Assembly: GCA_025765615.1 (NCBI GenBank)
Contig: JAIVFJ010000045.1
Coordinates: 309,986-373,985 of the forward strand
DNA from: Zopfochytrium polystomum
Taxonomy: Eukaryota; Chytridiomycota; Chytridiomycetes; Chytridiales; Chytridiaceae
Direction of reading: 5' to 3'
Length of the DNA stretch: 64,000 nt
Shown here: positions 43,371-55,434 of the stretch, piece by piece
Numbering within the stretch: the stretch's first letter is position 1
How the letters are laid out: every line of letters begins with the position of its first letter
Position numbers and translations under genes: made by a program
The notes under the pieces: model-generated
The model's input: the letters and a program-made list of their open reading frames with translations, nothing else
Told to the model about the DNA's origin: nothing
Database searches by the model: none

Positions 43371-45271
43371 ATGAGCTTCAAAGCTCTCGCCCTGGCGGCA
43401 ACGTTCGTCTCAACCGCTCTGCTCCAGGCTCGTTCGACGAGCGCCGCTTGCGCCAATTCACCCACGGCCCGCAACTGCTGGGGAAACTACGACGTCACCA
43501 CCGACTACTACGACACTGTGCCCAATACCGGCGTCACCCGCACTTACTACCTCGCCCTCAACAACGTTACCATGGCTCCTGACGGCGTCTCTCGCTATGT
43601 CACCGCTTTTAATAGCTCGATCCCGGGCCCGACGATCACGGCTGACTGGGGTGACACGGTTGTGGTGCACGTCACGAACAATCTCTCGAATAATGGAACG
43701 GCTTTACATTGGTAAGTACGATTTTTGAGGCTCTTACTACCTTCGACCTCGGCCCAGTCTGACAATGCAAAATTGTACAGGCACGGTTTGCGGCAGAACT
43801 ACACTGCGGCAAGCGACGGAGTACCGGGCGTGACGCAGTGCGCGATTGCACCCGGCGACACTTTCAAGTACACCTGGCGTGCTACGCAATATGGTTGGTG
43901 AAGTTGTTTTTTTCGATTTGCCCATCCCAGCAAATGTCTCTTTTTGCAAAAAGCGCTTTGACACACTCACATTTGCTAGGCACAACTTGGTACCACAGCC
44001 ACTTCTCCCTGCAGTACGGCAACGGCGCCTTTGGTGCCATCGTCATCAACGGACCTGCCACCGCCAACTACGACGAGGACCTCGGGCCGCTGCTGATCCA
44101 AGATTGGGCGCACTCCGACGCCTTCTACCTCTTTTCCATCAACACCGGCGCGCCGCCGGGCGCCGACAACGGCCTGATCAACGGCACCAACAAGTACAAC
44201 AGCGCCGGCTCGTACTTCTCCGCGACCGTCACGTCGGGCAAGACCTACCGCCTCCGCGTCGTCAACTCTGGCGTCTACGCTCACATGAAGTTTTCCATCG
44301 ACAACCACAGCTTCCAAGTCATCGCCGCCGACCTGGTCCCCATCGTCCCTTACAACACCACCGTCCTCGACGTCGCCCTCGGCCAGCGCTACGACATTGT
44401 CTTCACCGCGAAACCAGACCGCCTCGAATTACTGGATCCGCGCCATTCCGCAGCTTTCGTGCACGAACAACAAGAACCAGAACGGGATCAAGGGCATCCT
44501 AAGATACTCCACCGCCGCAAACCTCTCCGCGGACCCGACAACGACCGCGTTCTCGTACACGGACAGCTGCGGCGACCAGACCATGTCGCTGACGCCAAAG
44601 GTCACAAAGACGATCGCCGCGTCGGCTGTGACCGCCAGCGGATCGTTACCCGTCGCCTTTTCGCAGCAGAAGTGGTACATCAACGGAAAGACGCAAGTCA
44701 TCGACTGGGCGAACCCATCCCTCGGCATGGTCGAGGCTCAGAACACGTCCTACCCCAGCGCCTTCAACGTCATCTCGCTCAACGGCACCTCATCCGACTG
44801 GGCCTTCTTCGTAATCACGTAAGCGCTGCCTTCCCCGCAATCGCCGAGTTTTTTAACGCGTATGCTAAAACCTATGAAAACACAGCACCACCCTCGCCGT
44901 CGACCACCCCATGCACATCCACGGCCATGACTGGTGGGTCCTCGCCCGCGGCACCTGGCACCTTCACGGGCAAGTTCACAGACTACCTCACCGCCGCCGT
45001 CCCGCGCCGCGACGTCGTCGTCCTCCCCGCCGCCGGATACCTCGCCGTCGCCTTCCCACTCGACAACCCGGGCACCTGGCTGATGCACTGCCACATCGCT
45101 TTCCACGCCAGCGAGGGCCTGTCGCTGCAGTTTGTCGAGAGGCATGCGGATATTAGGGGCAGCGTCGGGGTCGACGGAGCGTGGAACCAGACATGCACGA
45201 ATTGGAGCGCGTATGTGAAGGGGAAGACAGGGTTGAAGGTACTTGCGGAGATGGACGATTCGGGTATTTGA
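43371..45271 (+). CDS. Laccase-like multicopper oxidase, secreted (two +1 frameshifts)
   Basis: Exons 43371-43711, 43781-43893, 43980-44818 and 44886-45271. The signal peptide is in MSFKALALAATFVSTALL. All four copper-ligand blocks are present. HWHG spans the first intron (W split by 43712-43780). TWYHSHF opens exon 3. HPMHIHGHDWWV is in exon 4, and HCHIAFHASEGL lies near the C-terminus, with the Cys-His T1/T3 bridge. Family members oxidise phenols or metals and reduce O2 to water. Extra bases break the frame at 44411-44413 (AAA) and 44956 (a T in gcacctggc). Without them the coding length is 1677 nt, 558 aa. The residue 10 after the ligand Cys is Leu, as in many laccases. Numerous N-x-S/T sites fit secretion. 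Confidence 0.85.
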
Positions 45272-45635
45272 AGGAGAGCTGGGAAGTCTCGGCGGAAGAA
45301 GCGACACGCATTCCAGCGGTTCGCCTCCTCGCTTCAGTCGATCTGCTCTACTTTTTTTCTTTTGCTTTTGTTACCATAACTGTCGCGCTTTGTAGTGCGC
45401 GTTGCTCCTTCTGTGCATTTTTCCACTCCCTGTCAGTGCATTTAGAGTACTTAAAGTTACTGCCATGACAAATAACGGAAAATGCAATCCTTCAAAGTTT
45501 CAGCGGGTTGTTGTCCTTCAGCTGCAGCCGTCAGCCCACGTTTGTCTGTGCCGCTGCGCCGGTTCGAAATGGAAGGTGGAAAATGTCGCAAGCCACCACG
45601 TGACACTTACGTAAGCAAACGCAGAAGTAAGTTAC

Positions 45636-46939
45636 ATGGACCGAGACGGCGGCAACGACGTCCTCTCGACCCTCCCGTCCGAAATCGTCGATCGCACCCT
45701 GGCGTTTATCGGAGACGCCCGCTCCCTCGCACGCCTTGGCTGCGTTTCAAAACTATGGTCTAGCCACGCCGCGGCCGACGCCCACTGGCGCCGGCTCTTT
45801 CTCGAACGATGGCCAGCGCCAAACGTTGCTCCTCTGCCCATCAACGAAGTTGAGGATCCGCCCACGCCGCCGCCGCCGTGGAAGCTTCTGTACCAGCATC
45901 GCCTCGTACTCCACGATCGCTGGACCCAGCGGACCCCCATCGTCAAGCACTTCCCCGCCGCCAACCTGATCGTCGCCATCGACCCCGTCCGCATCGTCAC
46001 CGCCGCCCCAGACGGCACCCTCCGCGTCCTCCGCCGCGACAACGCCGCCTGCATCCAGACCCTCGTCGGCCACACCGACCCCATCAGGTCCGCAGACGTC
46101 TCCGACGACGGCCGACTCGTCGTCTCCGCGTCCTACGACCGCGTCGTCAGGCTCTGGGACGCCGAATCCGGCCGCTGCGTCCGATCCATCGAGATGCCGG
46201 ACACACTTCCTACACACGTTCGCTTCGTCGCCCGGAACGGCGATCGTTTCGTCACGGCCACTCTGGAGGGCACCGTCAGCGTCTGGGACAGGAGTGACGA
46301 CGCCAACGGCCCGCCCATCGCGACCTACGACGATCCGAGCAAGAACCCGCTGGCGGTCCACGCGCACGGCGACCGAAGTCGCCGTGCTGCACCCCGACGG
46401 CTCCGTCGCGTTGTGGAACTGGGCGTCCCGCGAGACCCGCGACGTCGTCGCCCCCCACGCCGGTCCTGCGGGTGCGGACCGGGCTGGCGCCGTCCGCTTC
46501 GACGGCCGCCGGATCGCCGTGAAGAGGATGTGCGAGGCGATCTCGGTCTGGGACGCCCGGAGCGGCGCTCTTGTCGCCGAAATACCGAGAAGCAAGGTAT
46601 CGACGCCCGCAATGTTGGCGCTCGATGGCGGGCGGATTGCGTGGTTGACTACAACGTCGGTGGAGGTTTGGGATATCGAGTCCAAGAGGCGTTTGCACGG
46701 CCAGGTTTGCGGTGTCGAGAGTGGAGAGAAACTGTTTAGCCACGATTTACCAGTTATGCAGTACGGACACGGTTCACATGAGCTCAAACGCAGTGCTTCT
46801 ATCTCGAATGGTCTGTGCGTGTGCTGGTTGCTCGCTTCTTGCAAAATCCTTACAAATTACATTCATTAAACAGGCGAAGAACGGGGATATTTTGGTTTGG
46901 GACTTTGGCGAGGGCAATCCGTTCGCTAGCATGTTTTAA
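45636..46939 (+). CDS. F-box/WD40-repeat protein (two +1 frameshifts)
   Basis: The N-terminus LSTLPSEIVDRTLAFIGDARSLARLGCVSKLW is an F-box (residues about 10-55). A series of WD40 blades follows: TLVGHTDPIRSADVSDDGRLVVSASYDRVVRLWD is the clearest, then TATLEGTVSVWDR, VAVLHPDGSVALWN and CEAISVWD. A short last exon, 46874-46939, follows an intron 46811-46873 with a GTCTGT donor and gives AKNGDILVWDFGEG. Frames shift by +1 near 46364 and between about 46690 and 46730. F-box/WD40 proteins are substrate receptors of SCF ubiquitin ligases: the F-box binds Skp1, the propeller binds the target. A broken WD40 fragment at 56690-57620 has a similar last blade. Confidence 0.75.
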
Positions 46940-48011
46940 TGCACTTGGTGCAAGGGGTTGATCAATTCCTGAACGATCCTTTCCCGACCACCGAGGGCCA
47001 GAAAAACGTGGCATGAGAGCTATACTTGTGGTGGAACGAAAAAGCGTCTGAACAATCAAGAAGGTAATAAAAAGATTAATCCAAATTTTGCCGGTAAACT
47101 TGCGAACACGCAGATGACGCGGCCGATACCCTTCTCCTCCTTTTCCAGAGGACAAAACCCACGGCAGCGTGACAACTACCACAGAGCCCCTTGCTCCGCG
47201 CTTACCGTCTCGGCAACGTCTCCGCGATTTCTCCCTCTCGACAAAGCCGCCGAACGATCCACCGTCAGCACGACCCTCCAGTCCTGGAGCGAGACACAAC
47301 TTCTTACAAATCCCAGTCAAGTGGATCCAAATCATTGAGGTGAACAAACGACCCGTTGGAGACTGCCACTGCAGAGTGTCTCTCTCGCAAAACAATCCCT
47401 TGTCGACTCCACAGGTCTTTGGGGCGTCCACGTGCGCGTCATTTGGCTTTTTTTGAGGGATGACGCCAAAGGACACGACCATTCGCCGTTTTCTCGCGAC
47501 GAAGTGGCGTGCGTGCGGGGTTGGGGCCACGGGCGATAGCGAGCAAGTCGCACTCGAGCCTCGCTTCCGGATCGACCCGGTGCGACGGCGGGGGGTGGTG
47601 AATCCAAACACATCCACCCATGCTGTCAATAAACTGTCAGCTTGCACGTGCTACGGGTGACCGCGGAGATGGGTTTCCTGATTCGACAGAACTGTTTTGA
47701 CGAAGACAGGGGAAAAAATAAAATATTGGTGGGTGGCTGGGACAATGCTGCATATAGTGTGACTGTCGCTTGCGCTCAAACGGGCAACTGCCGCCTCCGG
47801 GATCCGGCGGGCGGATTGCCACCTGCGGACGGGTGCCGGAGCTCTCTTACCCGTTTTGGAAAGAAGCAAACACTGGTGAAGCGAAACTTGGCGGGGAACT
47901 ATCATTAATAATAATACCCGGAAGGAAAACCAACCCGAAAGAAAAGTAGCAAGGTCTCTCCTGACAACGCACTCCCTCCCACTCACAATCTCACAATCTC
48001 ACAATCTCACA
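46940..48011. other. Intergenic, no gene recognised
   Basis: Contains short biased ORFs on both strands without motifs. The repeat ctcacaatctcacaatct lies just before the next start codon (47990-48010). Confidence 0.6.
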
Positions 48012-48750
48012 ATGAGCGGAGGAAACCCGATCGCCAACGTACACGACTTTGACCTGCAACATTCATCACAAGCAGCGGCCGCGGCGGCTCCTTCTCATCC
48101 TAACGCCAGTGCCTTCTCATCGCCATCCTTCCTGGCAATCCTTGTCGACGCAGCACTCCACACCACACACCGTCGACCGCCCTCGTCAACTCGTCAGCCC
48201 AACTTCCACCCCACCGCGGCCGACCCCACTTGCCCCAGAACCACCACGCCACGACGCACAGCAACCCGCCTCCCCGCCTCCCCGCCGCCGCCGCCGCGAC
48301 ACCCCCTGCGACCACGGCCGCCGCCGCTCCCAATGCGTGGAATGCTACGAGCTCGGCCGCGGCGGCGGCTCCGTCTGCATCCACCGCCGCCGCCGCGCAA
48401 TGTGCCGGGACTGCCGCCTCGACGGCGGCGGCGATGCGTTCGGACAAGCAGGGAGGCCGCAGCGGCCGTGGCGGATCAGAGGTCCGAGGACGTATGTCGC
48501 GCCGCCGCCGCCCCCGCCCCCGCCAGTTGCCAAGGGGAGGAGGGTGATAGACCCGGCGTATGGGATCGGAAATATGTTGACGCCGGGGCCGATGGAGTGC
48601 GGGGGGTGGGGGCCAGTCGGCAGGCGGCGGCGGTATGGTGGGAGGAAGGGTGGGGGAGGGAGCTGGGGTGGGCAAGCGGCGGCGGGAGGCTGGGGTGTGG
48701 TTCAGCGTCGAGTGGATGTGCGGAGGGCGAGGGTGAATCAGGTGAAATGA
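48012..48750 (+). CDS. Small protein with paired Cys/His motifs, unknown function (one frameshift)
   Basis: The ATG at 48012 opens MSGGNPIANVHDFDLQHSSQAAAAAAPSHP. A +1 shift somewhere in the repetitive 48080-48270 stretch moves to the frame that ends at 48750. In that frame a Pro/Arg-rich linker leads to CDHGRRRSQCVEC and, 13 residues on, CIHRRRRAMCRDC. These are two CxHxRxRxxCxxC units that look like a paired zinc-binding motif. The remainder is Gly/Pro/Arg-rich low complexity. Similar short HGR/Cys repeats occur in scattered eukaryotic microbial proteins, but I know no assigned function. The start choice is a guess based on the unbiased N-terminus; a start at 48049 would avoid the frameshift. 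Confidence 0.45.
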
Positions 48751-48764
48751 CTTACAAGGTCGAT

Positions 48765-48795
<31 letters not shown>

Positions 48796-49076
48796 AAAAA
48801 AAAAAAAAAATTTGCACGCATGAATTTTTTTTTAATTTCGTCGCATATTCTGTCTCGTCCCGAGCCTGCGGTTCAAATTTTTATGCGATGCACGTCATTT
48901 CGCGCTCATACGATCGGGGGGCTCCTGGCACGTAGCCCGTTGCGTTCGAAATCCAAAAGAACTGTTAGTTGCGATGGAAATGGCATATTCGCATGACGCG
49001 ATCTCATGTGTTTGTTCGTATCTTTCTCTCCTGTCCTACGGTTGAAGATAACGATAACGGACCAGAATGGTCTCTG

Positions 49077-49121
<45 letters not shown>

Positions 49122-50170
49122 TTTTCTTTTTTTTTTTTTCTCTTTCTTTCTTTCTTTCTCCCGTCCCGTCATTGTCGAGTCATGATCAGCATTGCCGTCA
49201 ACGTCTTCGTTGGCATCGTGGTTGCACGCGCAGTCTCAACTGCACCAAAACCCCAGCGTCTAATCGAGGCGGTGGAGGTCCGCGCGGGGCTAACGTACTG
49301 GAAGACTGGCATGACGCTCAGCGACGTTAGTCTTTGACCGCTATGTTTCTGCCTGGCCCGTCATCCAAAATCCTCGATTGCCTTCTAACCCTGTTGGGTG
49401 AGCCAGGTTTGTTTTTGTTTTGACAGGGCGGGAGGCACTCACTTTCTTTCTTCTCTGCAAGGAGACATGGAGCTGTCCGAATTTCCGTGGGCAGTTAAGA
49501 GGGACCGATCGACTTTGAGAGCCAAAGCAATGTAGTAAACTGTCGTTACTGCCGGTCACCGGTGCAATGGGCGCGTACGAGTGAATTGTCGTTTTAAAGG
49601 GTTTTCACGACGGCGGCGGCGGCAGCGGGAAGCGAAATGATACGCCAACGTGTTGTTCACCACTCTTATCCTTTTTCAGACCCCGGCCGTCGCTGCTCCC
49701 TCGCACTCTCTCACTGAGGTAAGAGGTTAGTATTTGCGTGGCAGACACTCCTTCACACAAGGTAATGCGAAGTAATGGTGGTAGCGACTCGGAGCACGGG
49801 GCTCTTGTGACTCTCTTTCATTTGTTCTGCTGGAACAGGGCGGTTGGTTTTTTCCCCCCCTTCATTCCGGGGAGAAGACTTGTGGTACATGCTGGCGAGG
49901 ACGAAAGGAAGGAGGTGGCGTTTGATGATCAAGATTTACAAAAAGAAAGGGTGGCGGGTTGACAAAGGCGATGGACACGGGAGGTAAAGTTGGGGAAGGA
50001 ATTAAGACGGTCGGCCAGATTGAGGGTTGAACGCATTATGAGAGTTTTTACACACTGTGCCGGAAGGAAGGAAAAAGAAGCGGGAAGAAAGGAAATGGAA
50101 GAAACATATAAAGCAAACAACCACGCGGAACCCAACAGAGGGCGGAGTCCAATTTGCACCTCCCACCCCA
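48751..50170. other. Intergenic, microsatellite-rich, no gene recognised
   Basis: Contains (GAT)n at 48766-48793, a poly-A run at 48795-48810 and a (GT)n run at 49079-49114 followed by T/C-rich sequence. Short ORFs across the (GT)n run are artefacts. Confidence 0.65.
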
Positions 50171-52681
50171 TCAGATGGTGAACAAACCAGGAGCCGCGGA
50201 TGTCGTTGGCGGAGGCACCGACGTAGACATTGACCTCGCCCTGGGGTACGGTCCACCCGCCCTTTGCGACGTCGTAGTACTGAACGTCCTCCGTGTAGAC
50301 GTTGAACCGAACCGTTTTTGTTTCGCCCGGGTTGAGGCGGATTCGTTCAAAGTCTCTAAGCTCCTTCGAACAACCCTGCGGCTGGCAGGTGGACGCGGGC
50401 AGCTTGACGTAGAGCTGGACGACCTCGTGGCCGAAGACGGCTGCGGTGTTCTTGACGTCAACAGAGACGGTGTAGGCGATGTGTCCAGGCACGCGGGTGG
50501 AGATTTGAAAGTTTGAGTAGGCGAAGGAAGCGTAGGAGAGGCCGTGGCCGAAGGGGTAGAGGGGCTTGCGGCCGGTGGCCTCGAACCAGCGGTAGTCGAT
50601 GAGGATGCCTTCGTTGTAGTGGACGGGGTTGGTGTTGTACTGGACGTCTGCGGCGTACTCGGTACGGTCCTTGCCGACGGTGAAGGGCAGGCGTCCGGAG
50701 GGGTTGACAGGCGCCAAAGAGCACGTCGGCGATGGCGTTGCCGGTTTCCTGGCCAGGCATGAGGGCGTAGATGATTGCGACGACGTTGGGGTTGTCGTTG
50801 AAGGGCATGTTGACGGGTCCCGGGGCGTGAATGACGACGACGGTTTTCTGGACTGCCGCGACGGCGTCGACGAGGGCCGTGCCGTTGTGCCAGAGGTCAA
50901 GGTCGGTGCGGTCGCCGAGGTTGCCCTCGACTGTGATGTAGCCCTCGCCAGAGTCAGGCGAACACAAAGACGACGGCAATGTCGGCCTGCTGCGCGACGG
51001 CAGCGGCCTGGGCGTTGTCCGTTTCGAGATATGAGACGACGTTGATGCCCTGCTTGACGGCCTGGCTCTTGATGCCGTCAACCGGCGCGACAATATAGGG
51101 GAAGTTGGTGGTGCCGGAGCCCCAGCCCTGCGCGACGGTGCCGTCGATGCAGCCGTGATCTGAGCAACCGTTGAGCGTCTTTGGAGGGGCGGCGTCCTCG
51201 CCAATGACGGCAATGGTCTTGTAAGCCGCCTTGGTGAAGGGCAAGGAGTGGTTCAGATTCTTGACCAGGACGCTGGACGCGGCAGCCAACCTAGTTGAAG
51301 GCTTAAGTGTGAGGAAAATAGAAAAAAGGATTTCGTGAAAACCTCGCGAATGTGGTTCTTGTGATCTTCCTGCACGTCAACAGGGTTCGGCTCGGGGTCC
51401 CACGAATTGAAGTTGGTGGCGGGGTAACCCAGGTTCTGTCCCATCTTGATCCACGAAGTGATGACGCGGACAGCCATGTCGTCGACACGCGACTCTTTGA
51501 CGTACCCCGCCGCGACGTCGGCGGACGAGGTTGGCACCCCAGAAAGTGTCAAAGGGGGTGTTGGCCGCCGAAGTGCCCGGCATCAGGACGTCCGTTCCGG
51601 CGTTTGCGGTATCGTTGCCGACGTGAGCCGCCCACCAGTCAGTCATGACAAATCCGCTGAACCCGAGCTCGTCCTTAAGAATAGACAAGATCTGCGGGTT
51701 TTGGCAAGCATAGGTTCCGTTGACCTTGTTGTACGAGCACATCACGGCACCGACACCGGCATCGACACAGGCCTTGAACGGGCGAAGGTATACCTCGTAG
51801 AGCGCCCGGAGGTCGGCGATCGAATCTCCACCTGGTCAGTGGGGCGAGGAACGTGTTGAAAATAGGTTTTTGGTTCGATGACATTTTTTTCTTTAGCAGG
51901 GTTGGTCAGGGAATTGAGACAGGAAAAACGCACCGTCTTTGTTAAACTCTTGTTCGTTGAGGATGAAGTGCTTTGCTGTGGCGATGACACCCTGCGATTG
52001 GATGCCCTCGACCTGCTTGCTGGCGACGAACGACGTCAGGATGGGGTCGCCGCCGGCCGCCTCCCAGCCACGGCCGCTGGCCGGGGCACGCATCATGTTC
52101 TGGCCGCGGGTCGGTGAGATCAGTATCGTCGCGCTCGCATGCGCACACTTGTACACCTCCAAAAAAAAGACTACCCACCATGACCGGTCCAAGCGTCACA
52201 TGTACGCCCTTCCCTCTGATCTCCTCTCCCATTTTCTGGCCGTTCTTCCTGAACAGGGCCTTGTCGAAGGTTGCTGCGACATTGATGGAGGCGGGGAAGG
52301 CGGACGCCTTTTGGGCATATCGGACACCGGTGGGTGAATCCTGCAAGCAGAGGGATGGGAAGCCGATCGAGGGCATAGCGGGGAGGTTGCCGAGGCAGGG
52401 GCCATTTGTCCAGCCGAGGCCCGTTACCAGGTTCGCCTTGTCTTCGAGAGAGAGCTTGGAGACGAGCACCTTGGCCTGCGCGATCGCGTCGGACCATTCG
52501 ATGCCAGGATTAAGGTCTGTGAGGGAAGGTGAGGGAAAAGGGAGGTCGTGAGCAAGGGCTGCCGCAGAAGAGGGGATGCGTCCCACCGCCGTTGCGCCTC
52601 AACAGGATGTCCATTGTCGGTTGGGGCGGCAACGGAGGCCGAGGCCAGCGCAAGAACCGCTACGACGAGCGCGAATCGCAT
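50171..52681 (-). CDS. GH3 family beta-glucosidase, secreted (four +1 frameshifts)
   Basis: Signal peptide MRFALVVAVLALASASVAA at 52681. The first short intron ends at about 52516, before DLNPGIEWSDAI. Domain 1 (TIM barrel) has LVTGLGWTNGPCLGN, LQDSPTGVRYAQ and AKHFILNEQE. The nucleophile motif GFVMTDWWA (catalytic Asp in TDW) and GTDVLMPG follow. Domain 2 (alpha/beta sandwich) has TIAVIGEDAAPP, GWGSGT, DSGEGYITVEGNLGDR and GRLPFTVGK. A C-terminal fibronectin-III-like domain (YPFGHGLSYASFAYSN to GASANDIRGSGLFTI) completes it. Further introns lie near 52190-52110, 51940-51835 and 51345-51295. Extra bases disturb the frame near 51526, 50956, 50709 and 50190. Dropping the last one ends the protein at the TGA at 50171, the usual family end. 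It removes terminal beta-glucose from oligosaccharides, fitting cellulose or glucan use. Confidence 0.85.
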
Positions 52682-53499
52682 GCCAATGTTTTCTGATGGG
52701 GTAACGTCCTTTTTCTTTTTTTTTTTTTGTTTTTTGGCTTTTCTCTGTTTAACAAGTTAGTGAACTTAAGATGAGGACAGCCGGTTGGATGAGCGGCGTG
52801 TCGCGCGTTTTATAGATACGTTCAGTTGCTACCGGCTCTGTCTCTCAGCCTCACTCAGTTCCGCCTGTCGGCGTGAAATCGGCTGAAAAATGGATCTCCT
52901 CACGTGCGTTCGTTATTTTTTTTCTGGTCAAAATTGCTCCCGGCGGCACCCCCACCCGAGGGCACTGGCGGAACTGAAGTTCAACAAAAGAACGACAAGA
53001 AGAATTGGTTAGCCGGATGCTGGAGGCGTTGTAGTGTTAGTTCGCTTAGTTTGAAAGATGTGATTAGTGTGACGCAATAGGTGGTTGCGGTTATCGATGT
53101 GTTAATTTGTACAATGCGGAGAGGGATGTATGGAAGGAATGCGCACACGCGCATTCAATGTGTGTTCCACAGCTTCTGGTCGGACCTTCGGGGCCAACCC
53201 ACCCCTCCCGGAACCCGACGTGGCGACTTCACCTTCACCGCTGCCGCTGTCCGCTTTTTGGTTGTTAAATGCAAAACATTCTGTTAGGACCACGCAGAAT
53301 ACGTCTAGGCCTACGACAACAAGCATCCTGAATGCTTCCGCCCTGCCAGCCCAACGAGGGCTGTGTGGCCAAGGTTGCTGGGTCAAAACTAATCGACTGA
53401 CCAGAGTTGCAAGGGTGGGCTTCTGCACCAGAATAAAATCCCCAACCCCCCCAAACAAATAGAGCGCAATCAATCAGCGATGGCCGCTGGCCAGCCATC
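52682..53499. other. Upstream region of the GH3 gene
   Basis: Holds a TATA motif on the minus strand (ctataaaac, 52807-52815), about 130 bp upstream of the GH3 start codon, and a poly-T tract at 52718-52729. No gene is recognised between 52830 and 53500. Confidence 0.6.
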
Positions 53500-54450
53500 A
53501 CAGTGTCACTCGGGTACGGAAACTCGACTATGCCGACAGCGACAGGCCTCGTGTTCCTCATGCGCACTTTATGATGGCTGTGCGGCGTTTTCAATGAGCA
53601 GCATCTAATGATATTGGAGAGTCACGAACCGAACTTCATTAAGAAGGTGGGTTTTCGACTGCATGGACCCCGATTCACCCTGCACAAATTCTAAGCTTCA
53701 CATAACGGATAAAGAGACCGCCGCCTTCCGTCGCGAGCGCATTTTAGAACGCTTCAACTCTCGAATATCTCAGAGCACGACTTCTAACGGGCAGCAAGTC
53801 GAAGTCGGCAACCCCAACCCTGAAGGCCACGGCAAGGGTATCTATCCGTCCGTCGCTTTCGTCCGCAGTTTTTGGCCGCTACTTTGAACATCCTCCGTCC
53901 GACCGCGTCGGAGCAAGCCTCCATCGAAGCGCGGGCAAGCGGGATCGGCGCGGAAAGCGGCGGTGAGTTGGAAAAAGGCCCGCGATGAGATCCGACGGCG
54001 ACGACAGCGGAGCCGTCTTGCAACGTCCACCGGCCGCATTGGCGCAGTTGGGTCTGCCTTGCGAATGCGGTTGTTTGGAGTGAGCGCGACGAGAGAGAGG
54101 TGACGGCAGTCAGCGGAGAGGACTCGGACGTGGGGGACGATGTCGTCGCGAGCGAGGCCGTCGTGGAGATTATTGCAGGGAACCAGATTGACCATGAGGC
54201 GGGCTTGGGTGCTGGCGGAGCAAACGACTCCTCCACAGTGCAGAGTGGGTCTGGCGCCGCAGCGCGATCGGAAGGATGCAACCCCGGCTCGCCGGACGCC
54301 ATCATCACGTCACCAGTCTTACTTCGACAAAGAGCCCGACGCGTGGATGACAGAAGCGTCCGGGCGATCGCTGGGCGTCACCGATGGAGGACGAGCTGGC
54401 GAGGATTGTCGAAAACCAGCGAGTCCGCTTGCGTCATTGCACTGTAGGCG
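53500..54450 (+). pseudogene. TOK-type potassium channel relic (third copy, exons 3-4 only)
   Basis: Opposite strand to the other two copies. It begins at VSLGYGNSTMPTAT, the pore-1 filter, and continues with HLMILESHEPNFIKK up to the exon 3 donor (ggtggg near 53645). Exon 4 follows: ETAAFRRERILERFNSRIS, then a frameshifted stretch, then GEDSDVGDDVVASEAVVE. A final part is equivalent to MTEASGRSLGVTDG and EDELARIVENQRVRL. It stops where exon 4 ends in the intact gene. Helices before pore 1 and all of pore 2 are missing, and several frame breaks occur. This is a dead, inverted partial copy. Confidence 0.8.
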
Positions 54451-55434
54451 CAGCAGAGTGATTTCGGATGGAGAGAGTTATTTGACTTTTCTAACTGCAA
54501 TCCTCTCCAAAAGCTTGCTGGTGTCCGCCTGGAAAGCTTGACCTGGGCTGGGAGCAAAGCACGGAGAGGGATTGACCGTAAATGAATTACGGTGCTTATT
54601 GGCGTCGGTTTTCCTTTTTTGTAAATGGGCTGTGTCCTCGCTTTGCTTTGTCGCAACATTCCGAATGTTCCAAGATCGCTGCATGTACTCTGTCTCTCTA
54701 CTCTTCTTCTCTTTTTTTCTCTCTTCTCCTTATAATTCCTTCGACCTGATGCCCACCCGTTTCATCGCCATCAGTGCGCAATTTCTGTTCTTCCAACGTT
54801 TGTGTCACCACACTTCTCCGTCCTCATCACAACGTTTTCTTTCGTCATCAATCACTGTTCAGATCGCCACAAAATTGCGAACACTCTCACCGCGCTGGCG
54901 GGATGCAGAGGGGGCTCCCCGCCTAACGTTGATGACAAGGTTATCAGACATTACAACACAGCTCCCTCCACGGCGGCACCCACAAGGGGCTGCTCGATTG
55001 TATTCGCCCGGTATATAGTAGTCGAATTGGCCTGCAGCCGGGCGTCGGCGCCGGCTGTAAACCCGCAAACCCGTGATGTGCTCCAAGTTTATTCGGTTTA
55101 GCTGCGGTACGAGCATCTTCCACTAGACGAGTGTTTGCCTCTCACAATCGTGTGGGCTTCACGCTCAACCCAGCAGTCCGGCGAACTTGAACTTCACTCG
55201 ACACAACGAATTCTGTAATTGCCCCCGCCACAAGGTTCGCCTGGGAAACAACTTTCCTTGTCTTGCTTGTGTTCGTCGCCTTTCTTCTTTTCAAAACAAA
55301 ATCGCCGCCCAGTGCCCAGCGGCCGGGACCAAAGGTATCACCTGGTTGGTCCCAAGACAAGCCCGAGTTCCACTCCGCGTCTGGCACTTGTCTCCTCACA
55401 ATGTGGGTGGGCCCAAGATTCTGCGCCAGCCGCG
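54451..55434. other. Intergenic, no gene recognised
   Basis: Pyrimidine-rich near 54690-54735. The TATA-like motif tatata at 55011-55017 has no gene directly after it. Likely holds the promoter of the repeat protein at 55435. Confidence 0.5.
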
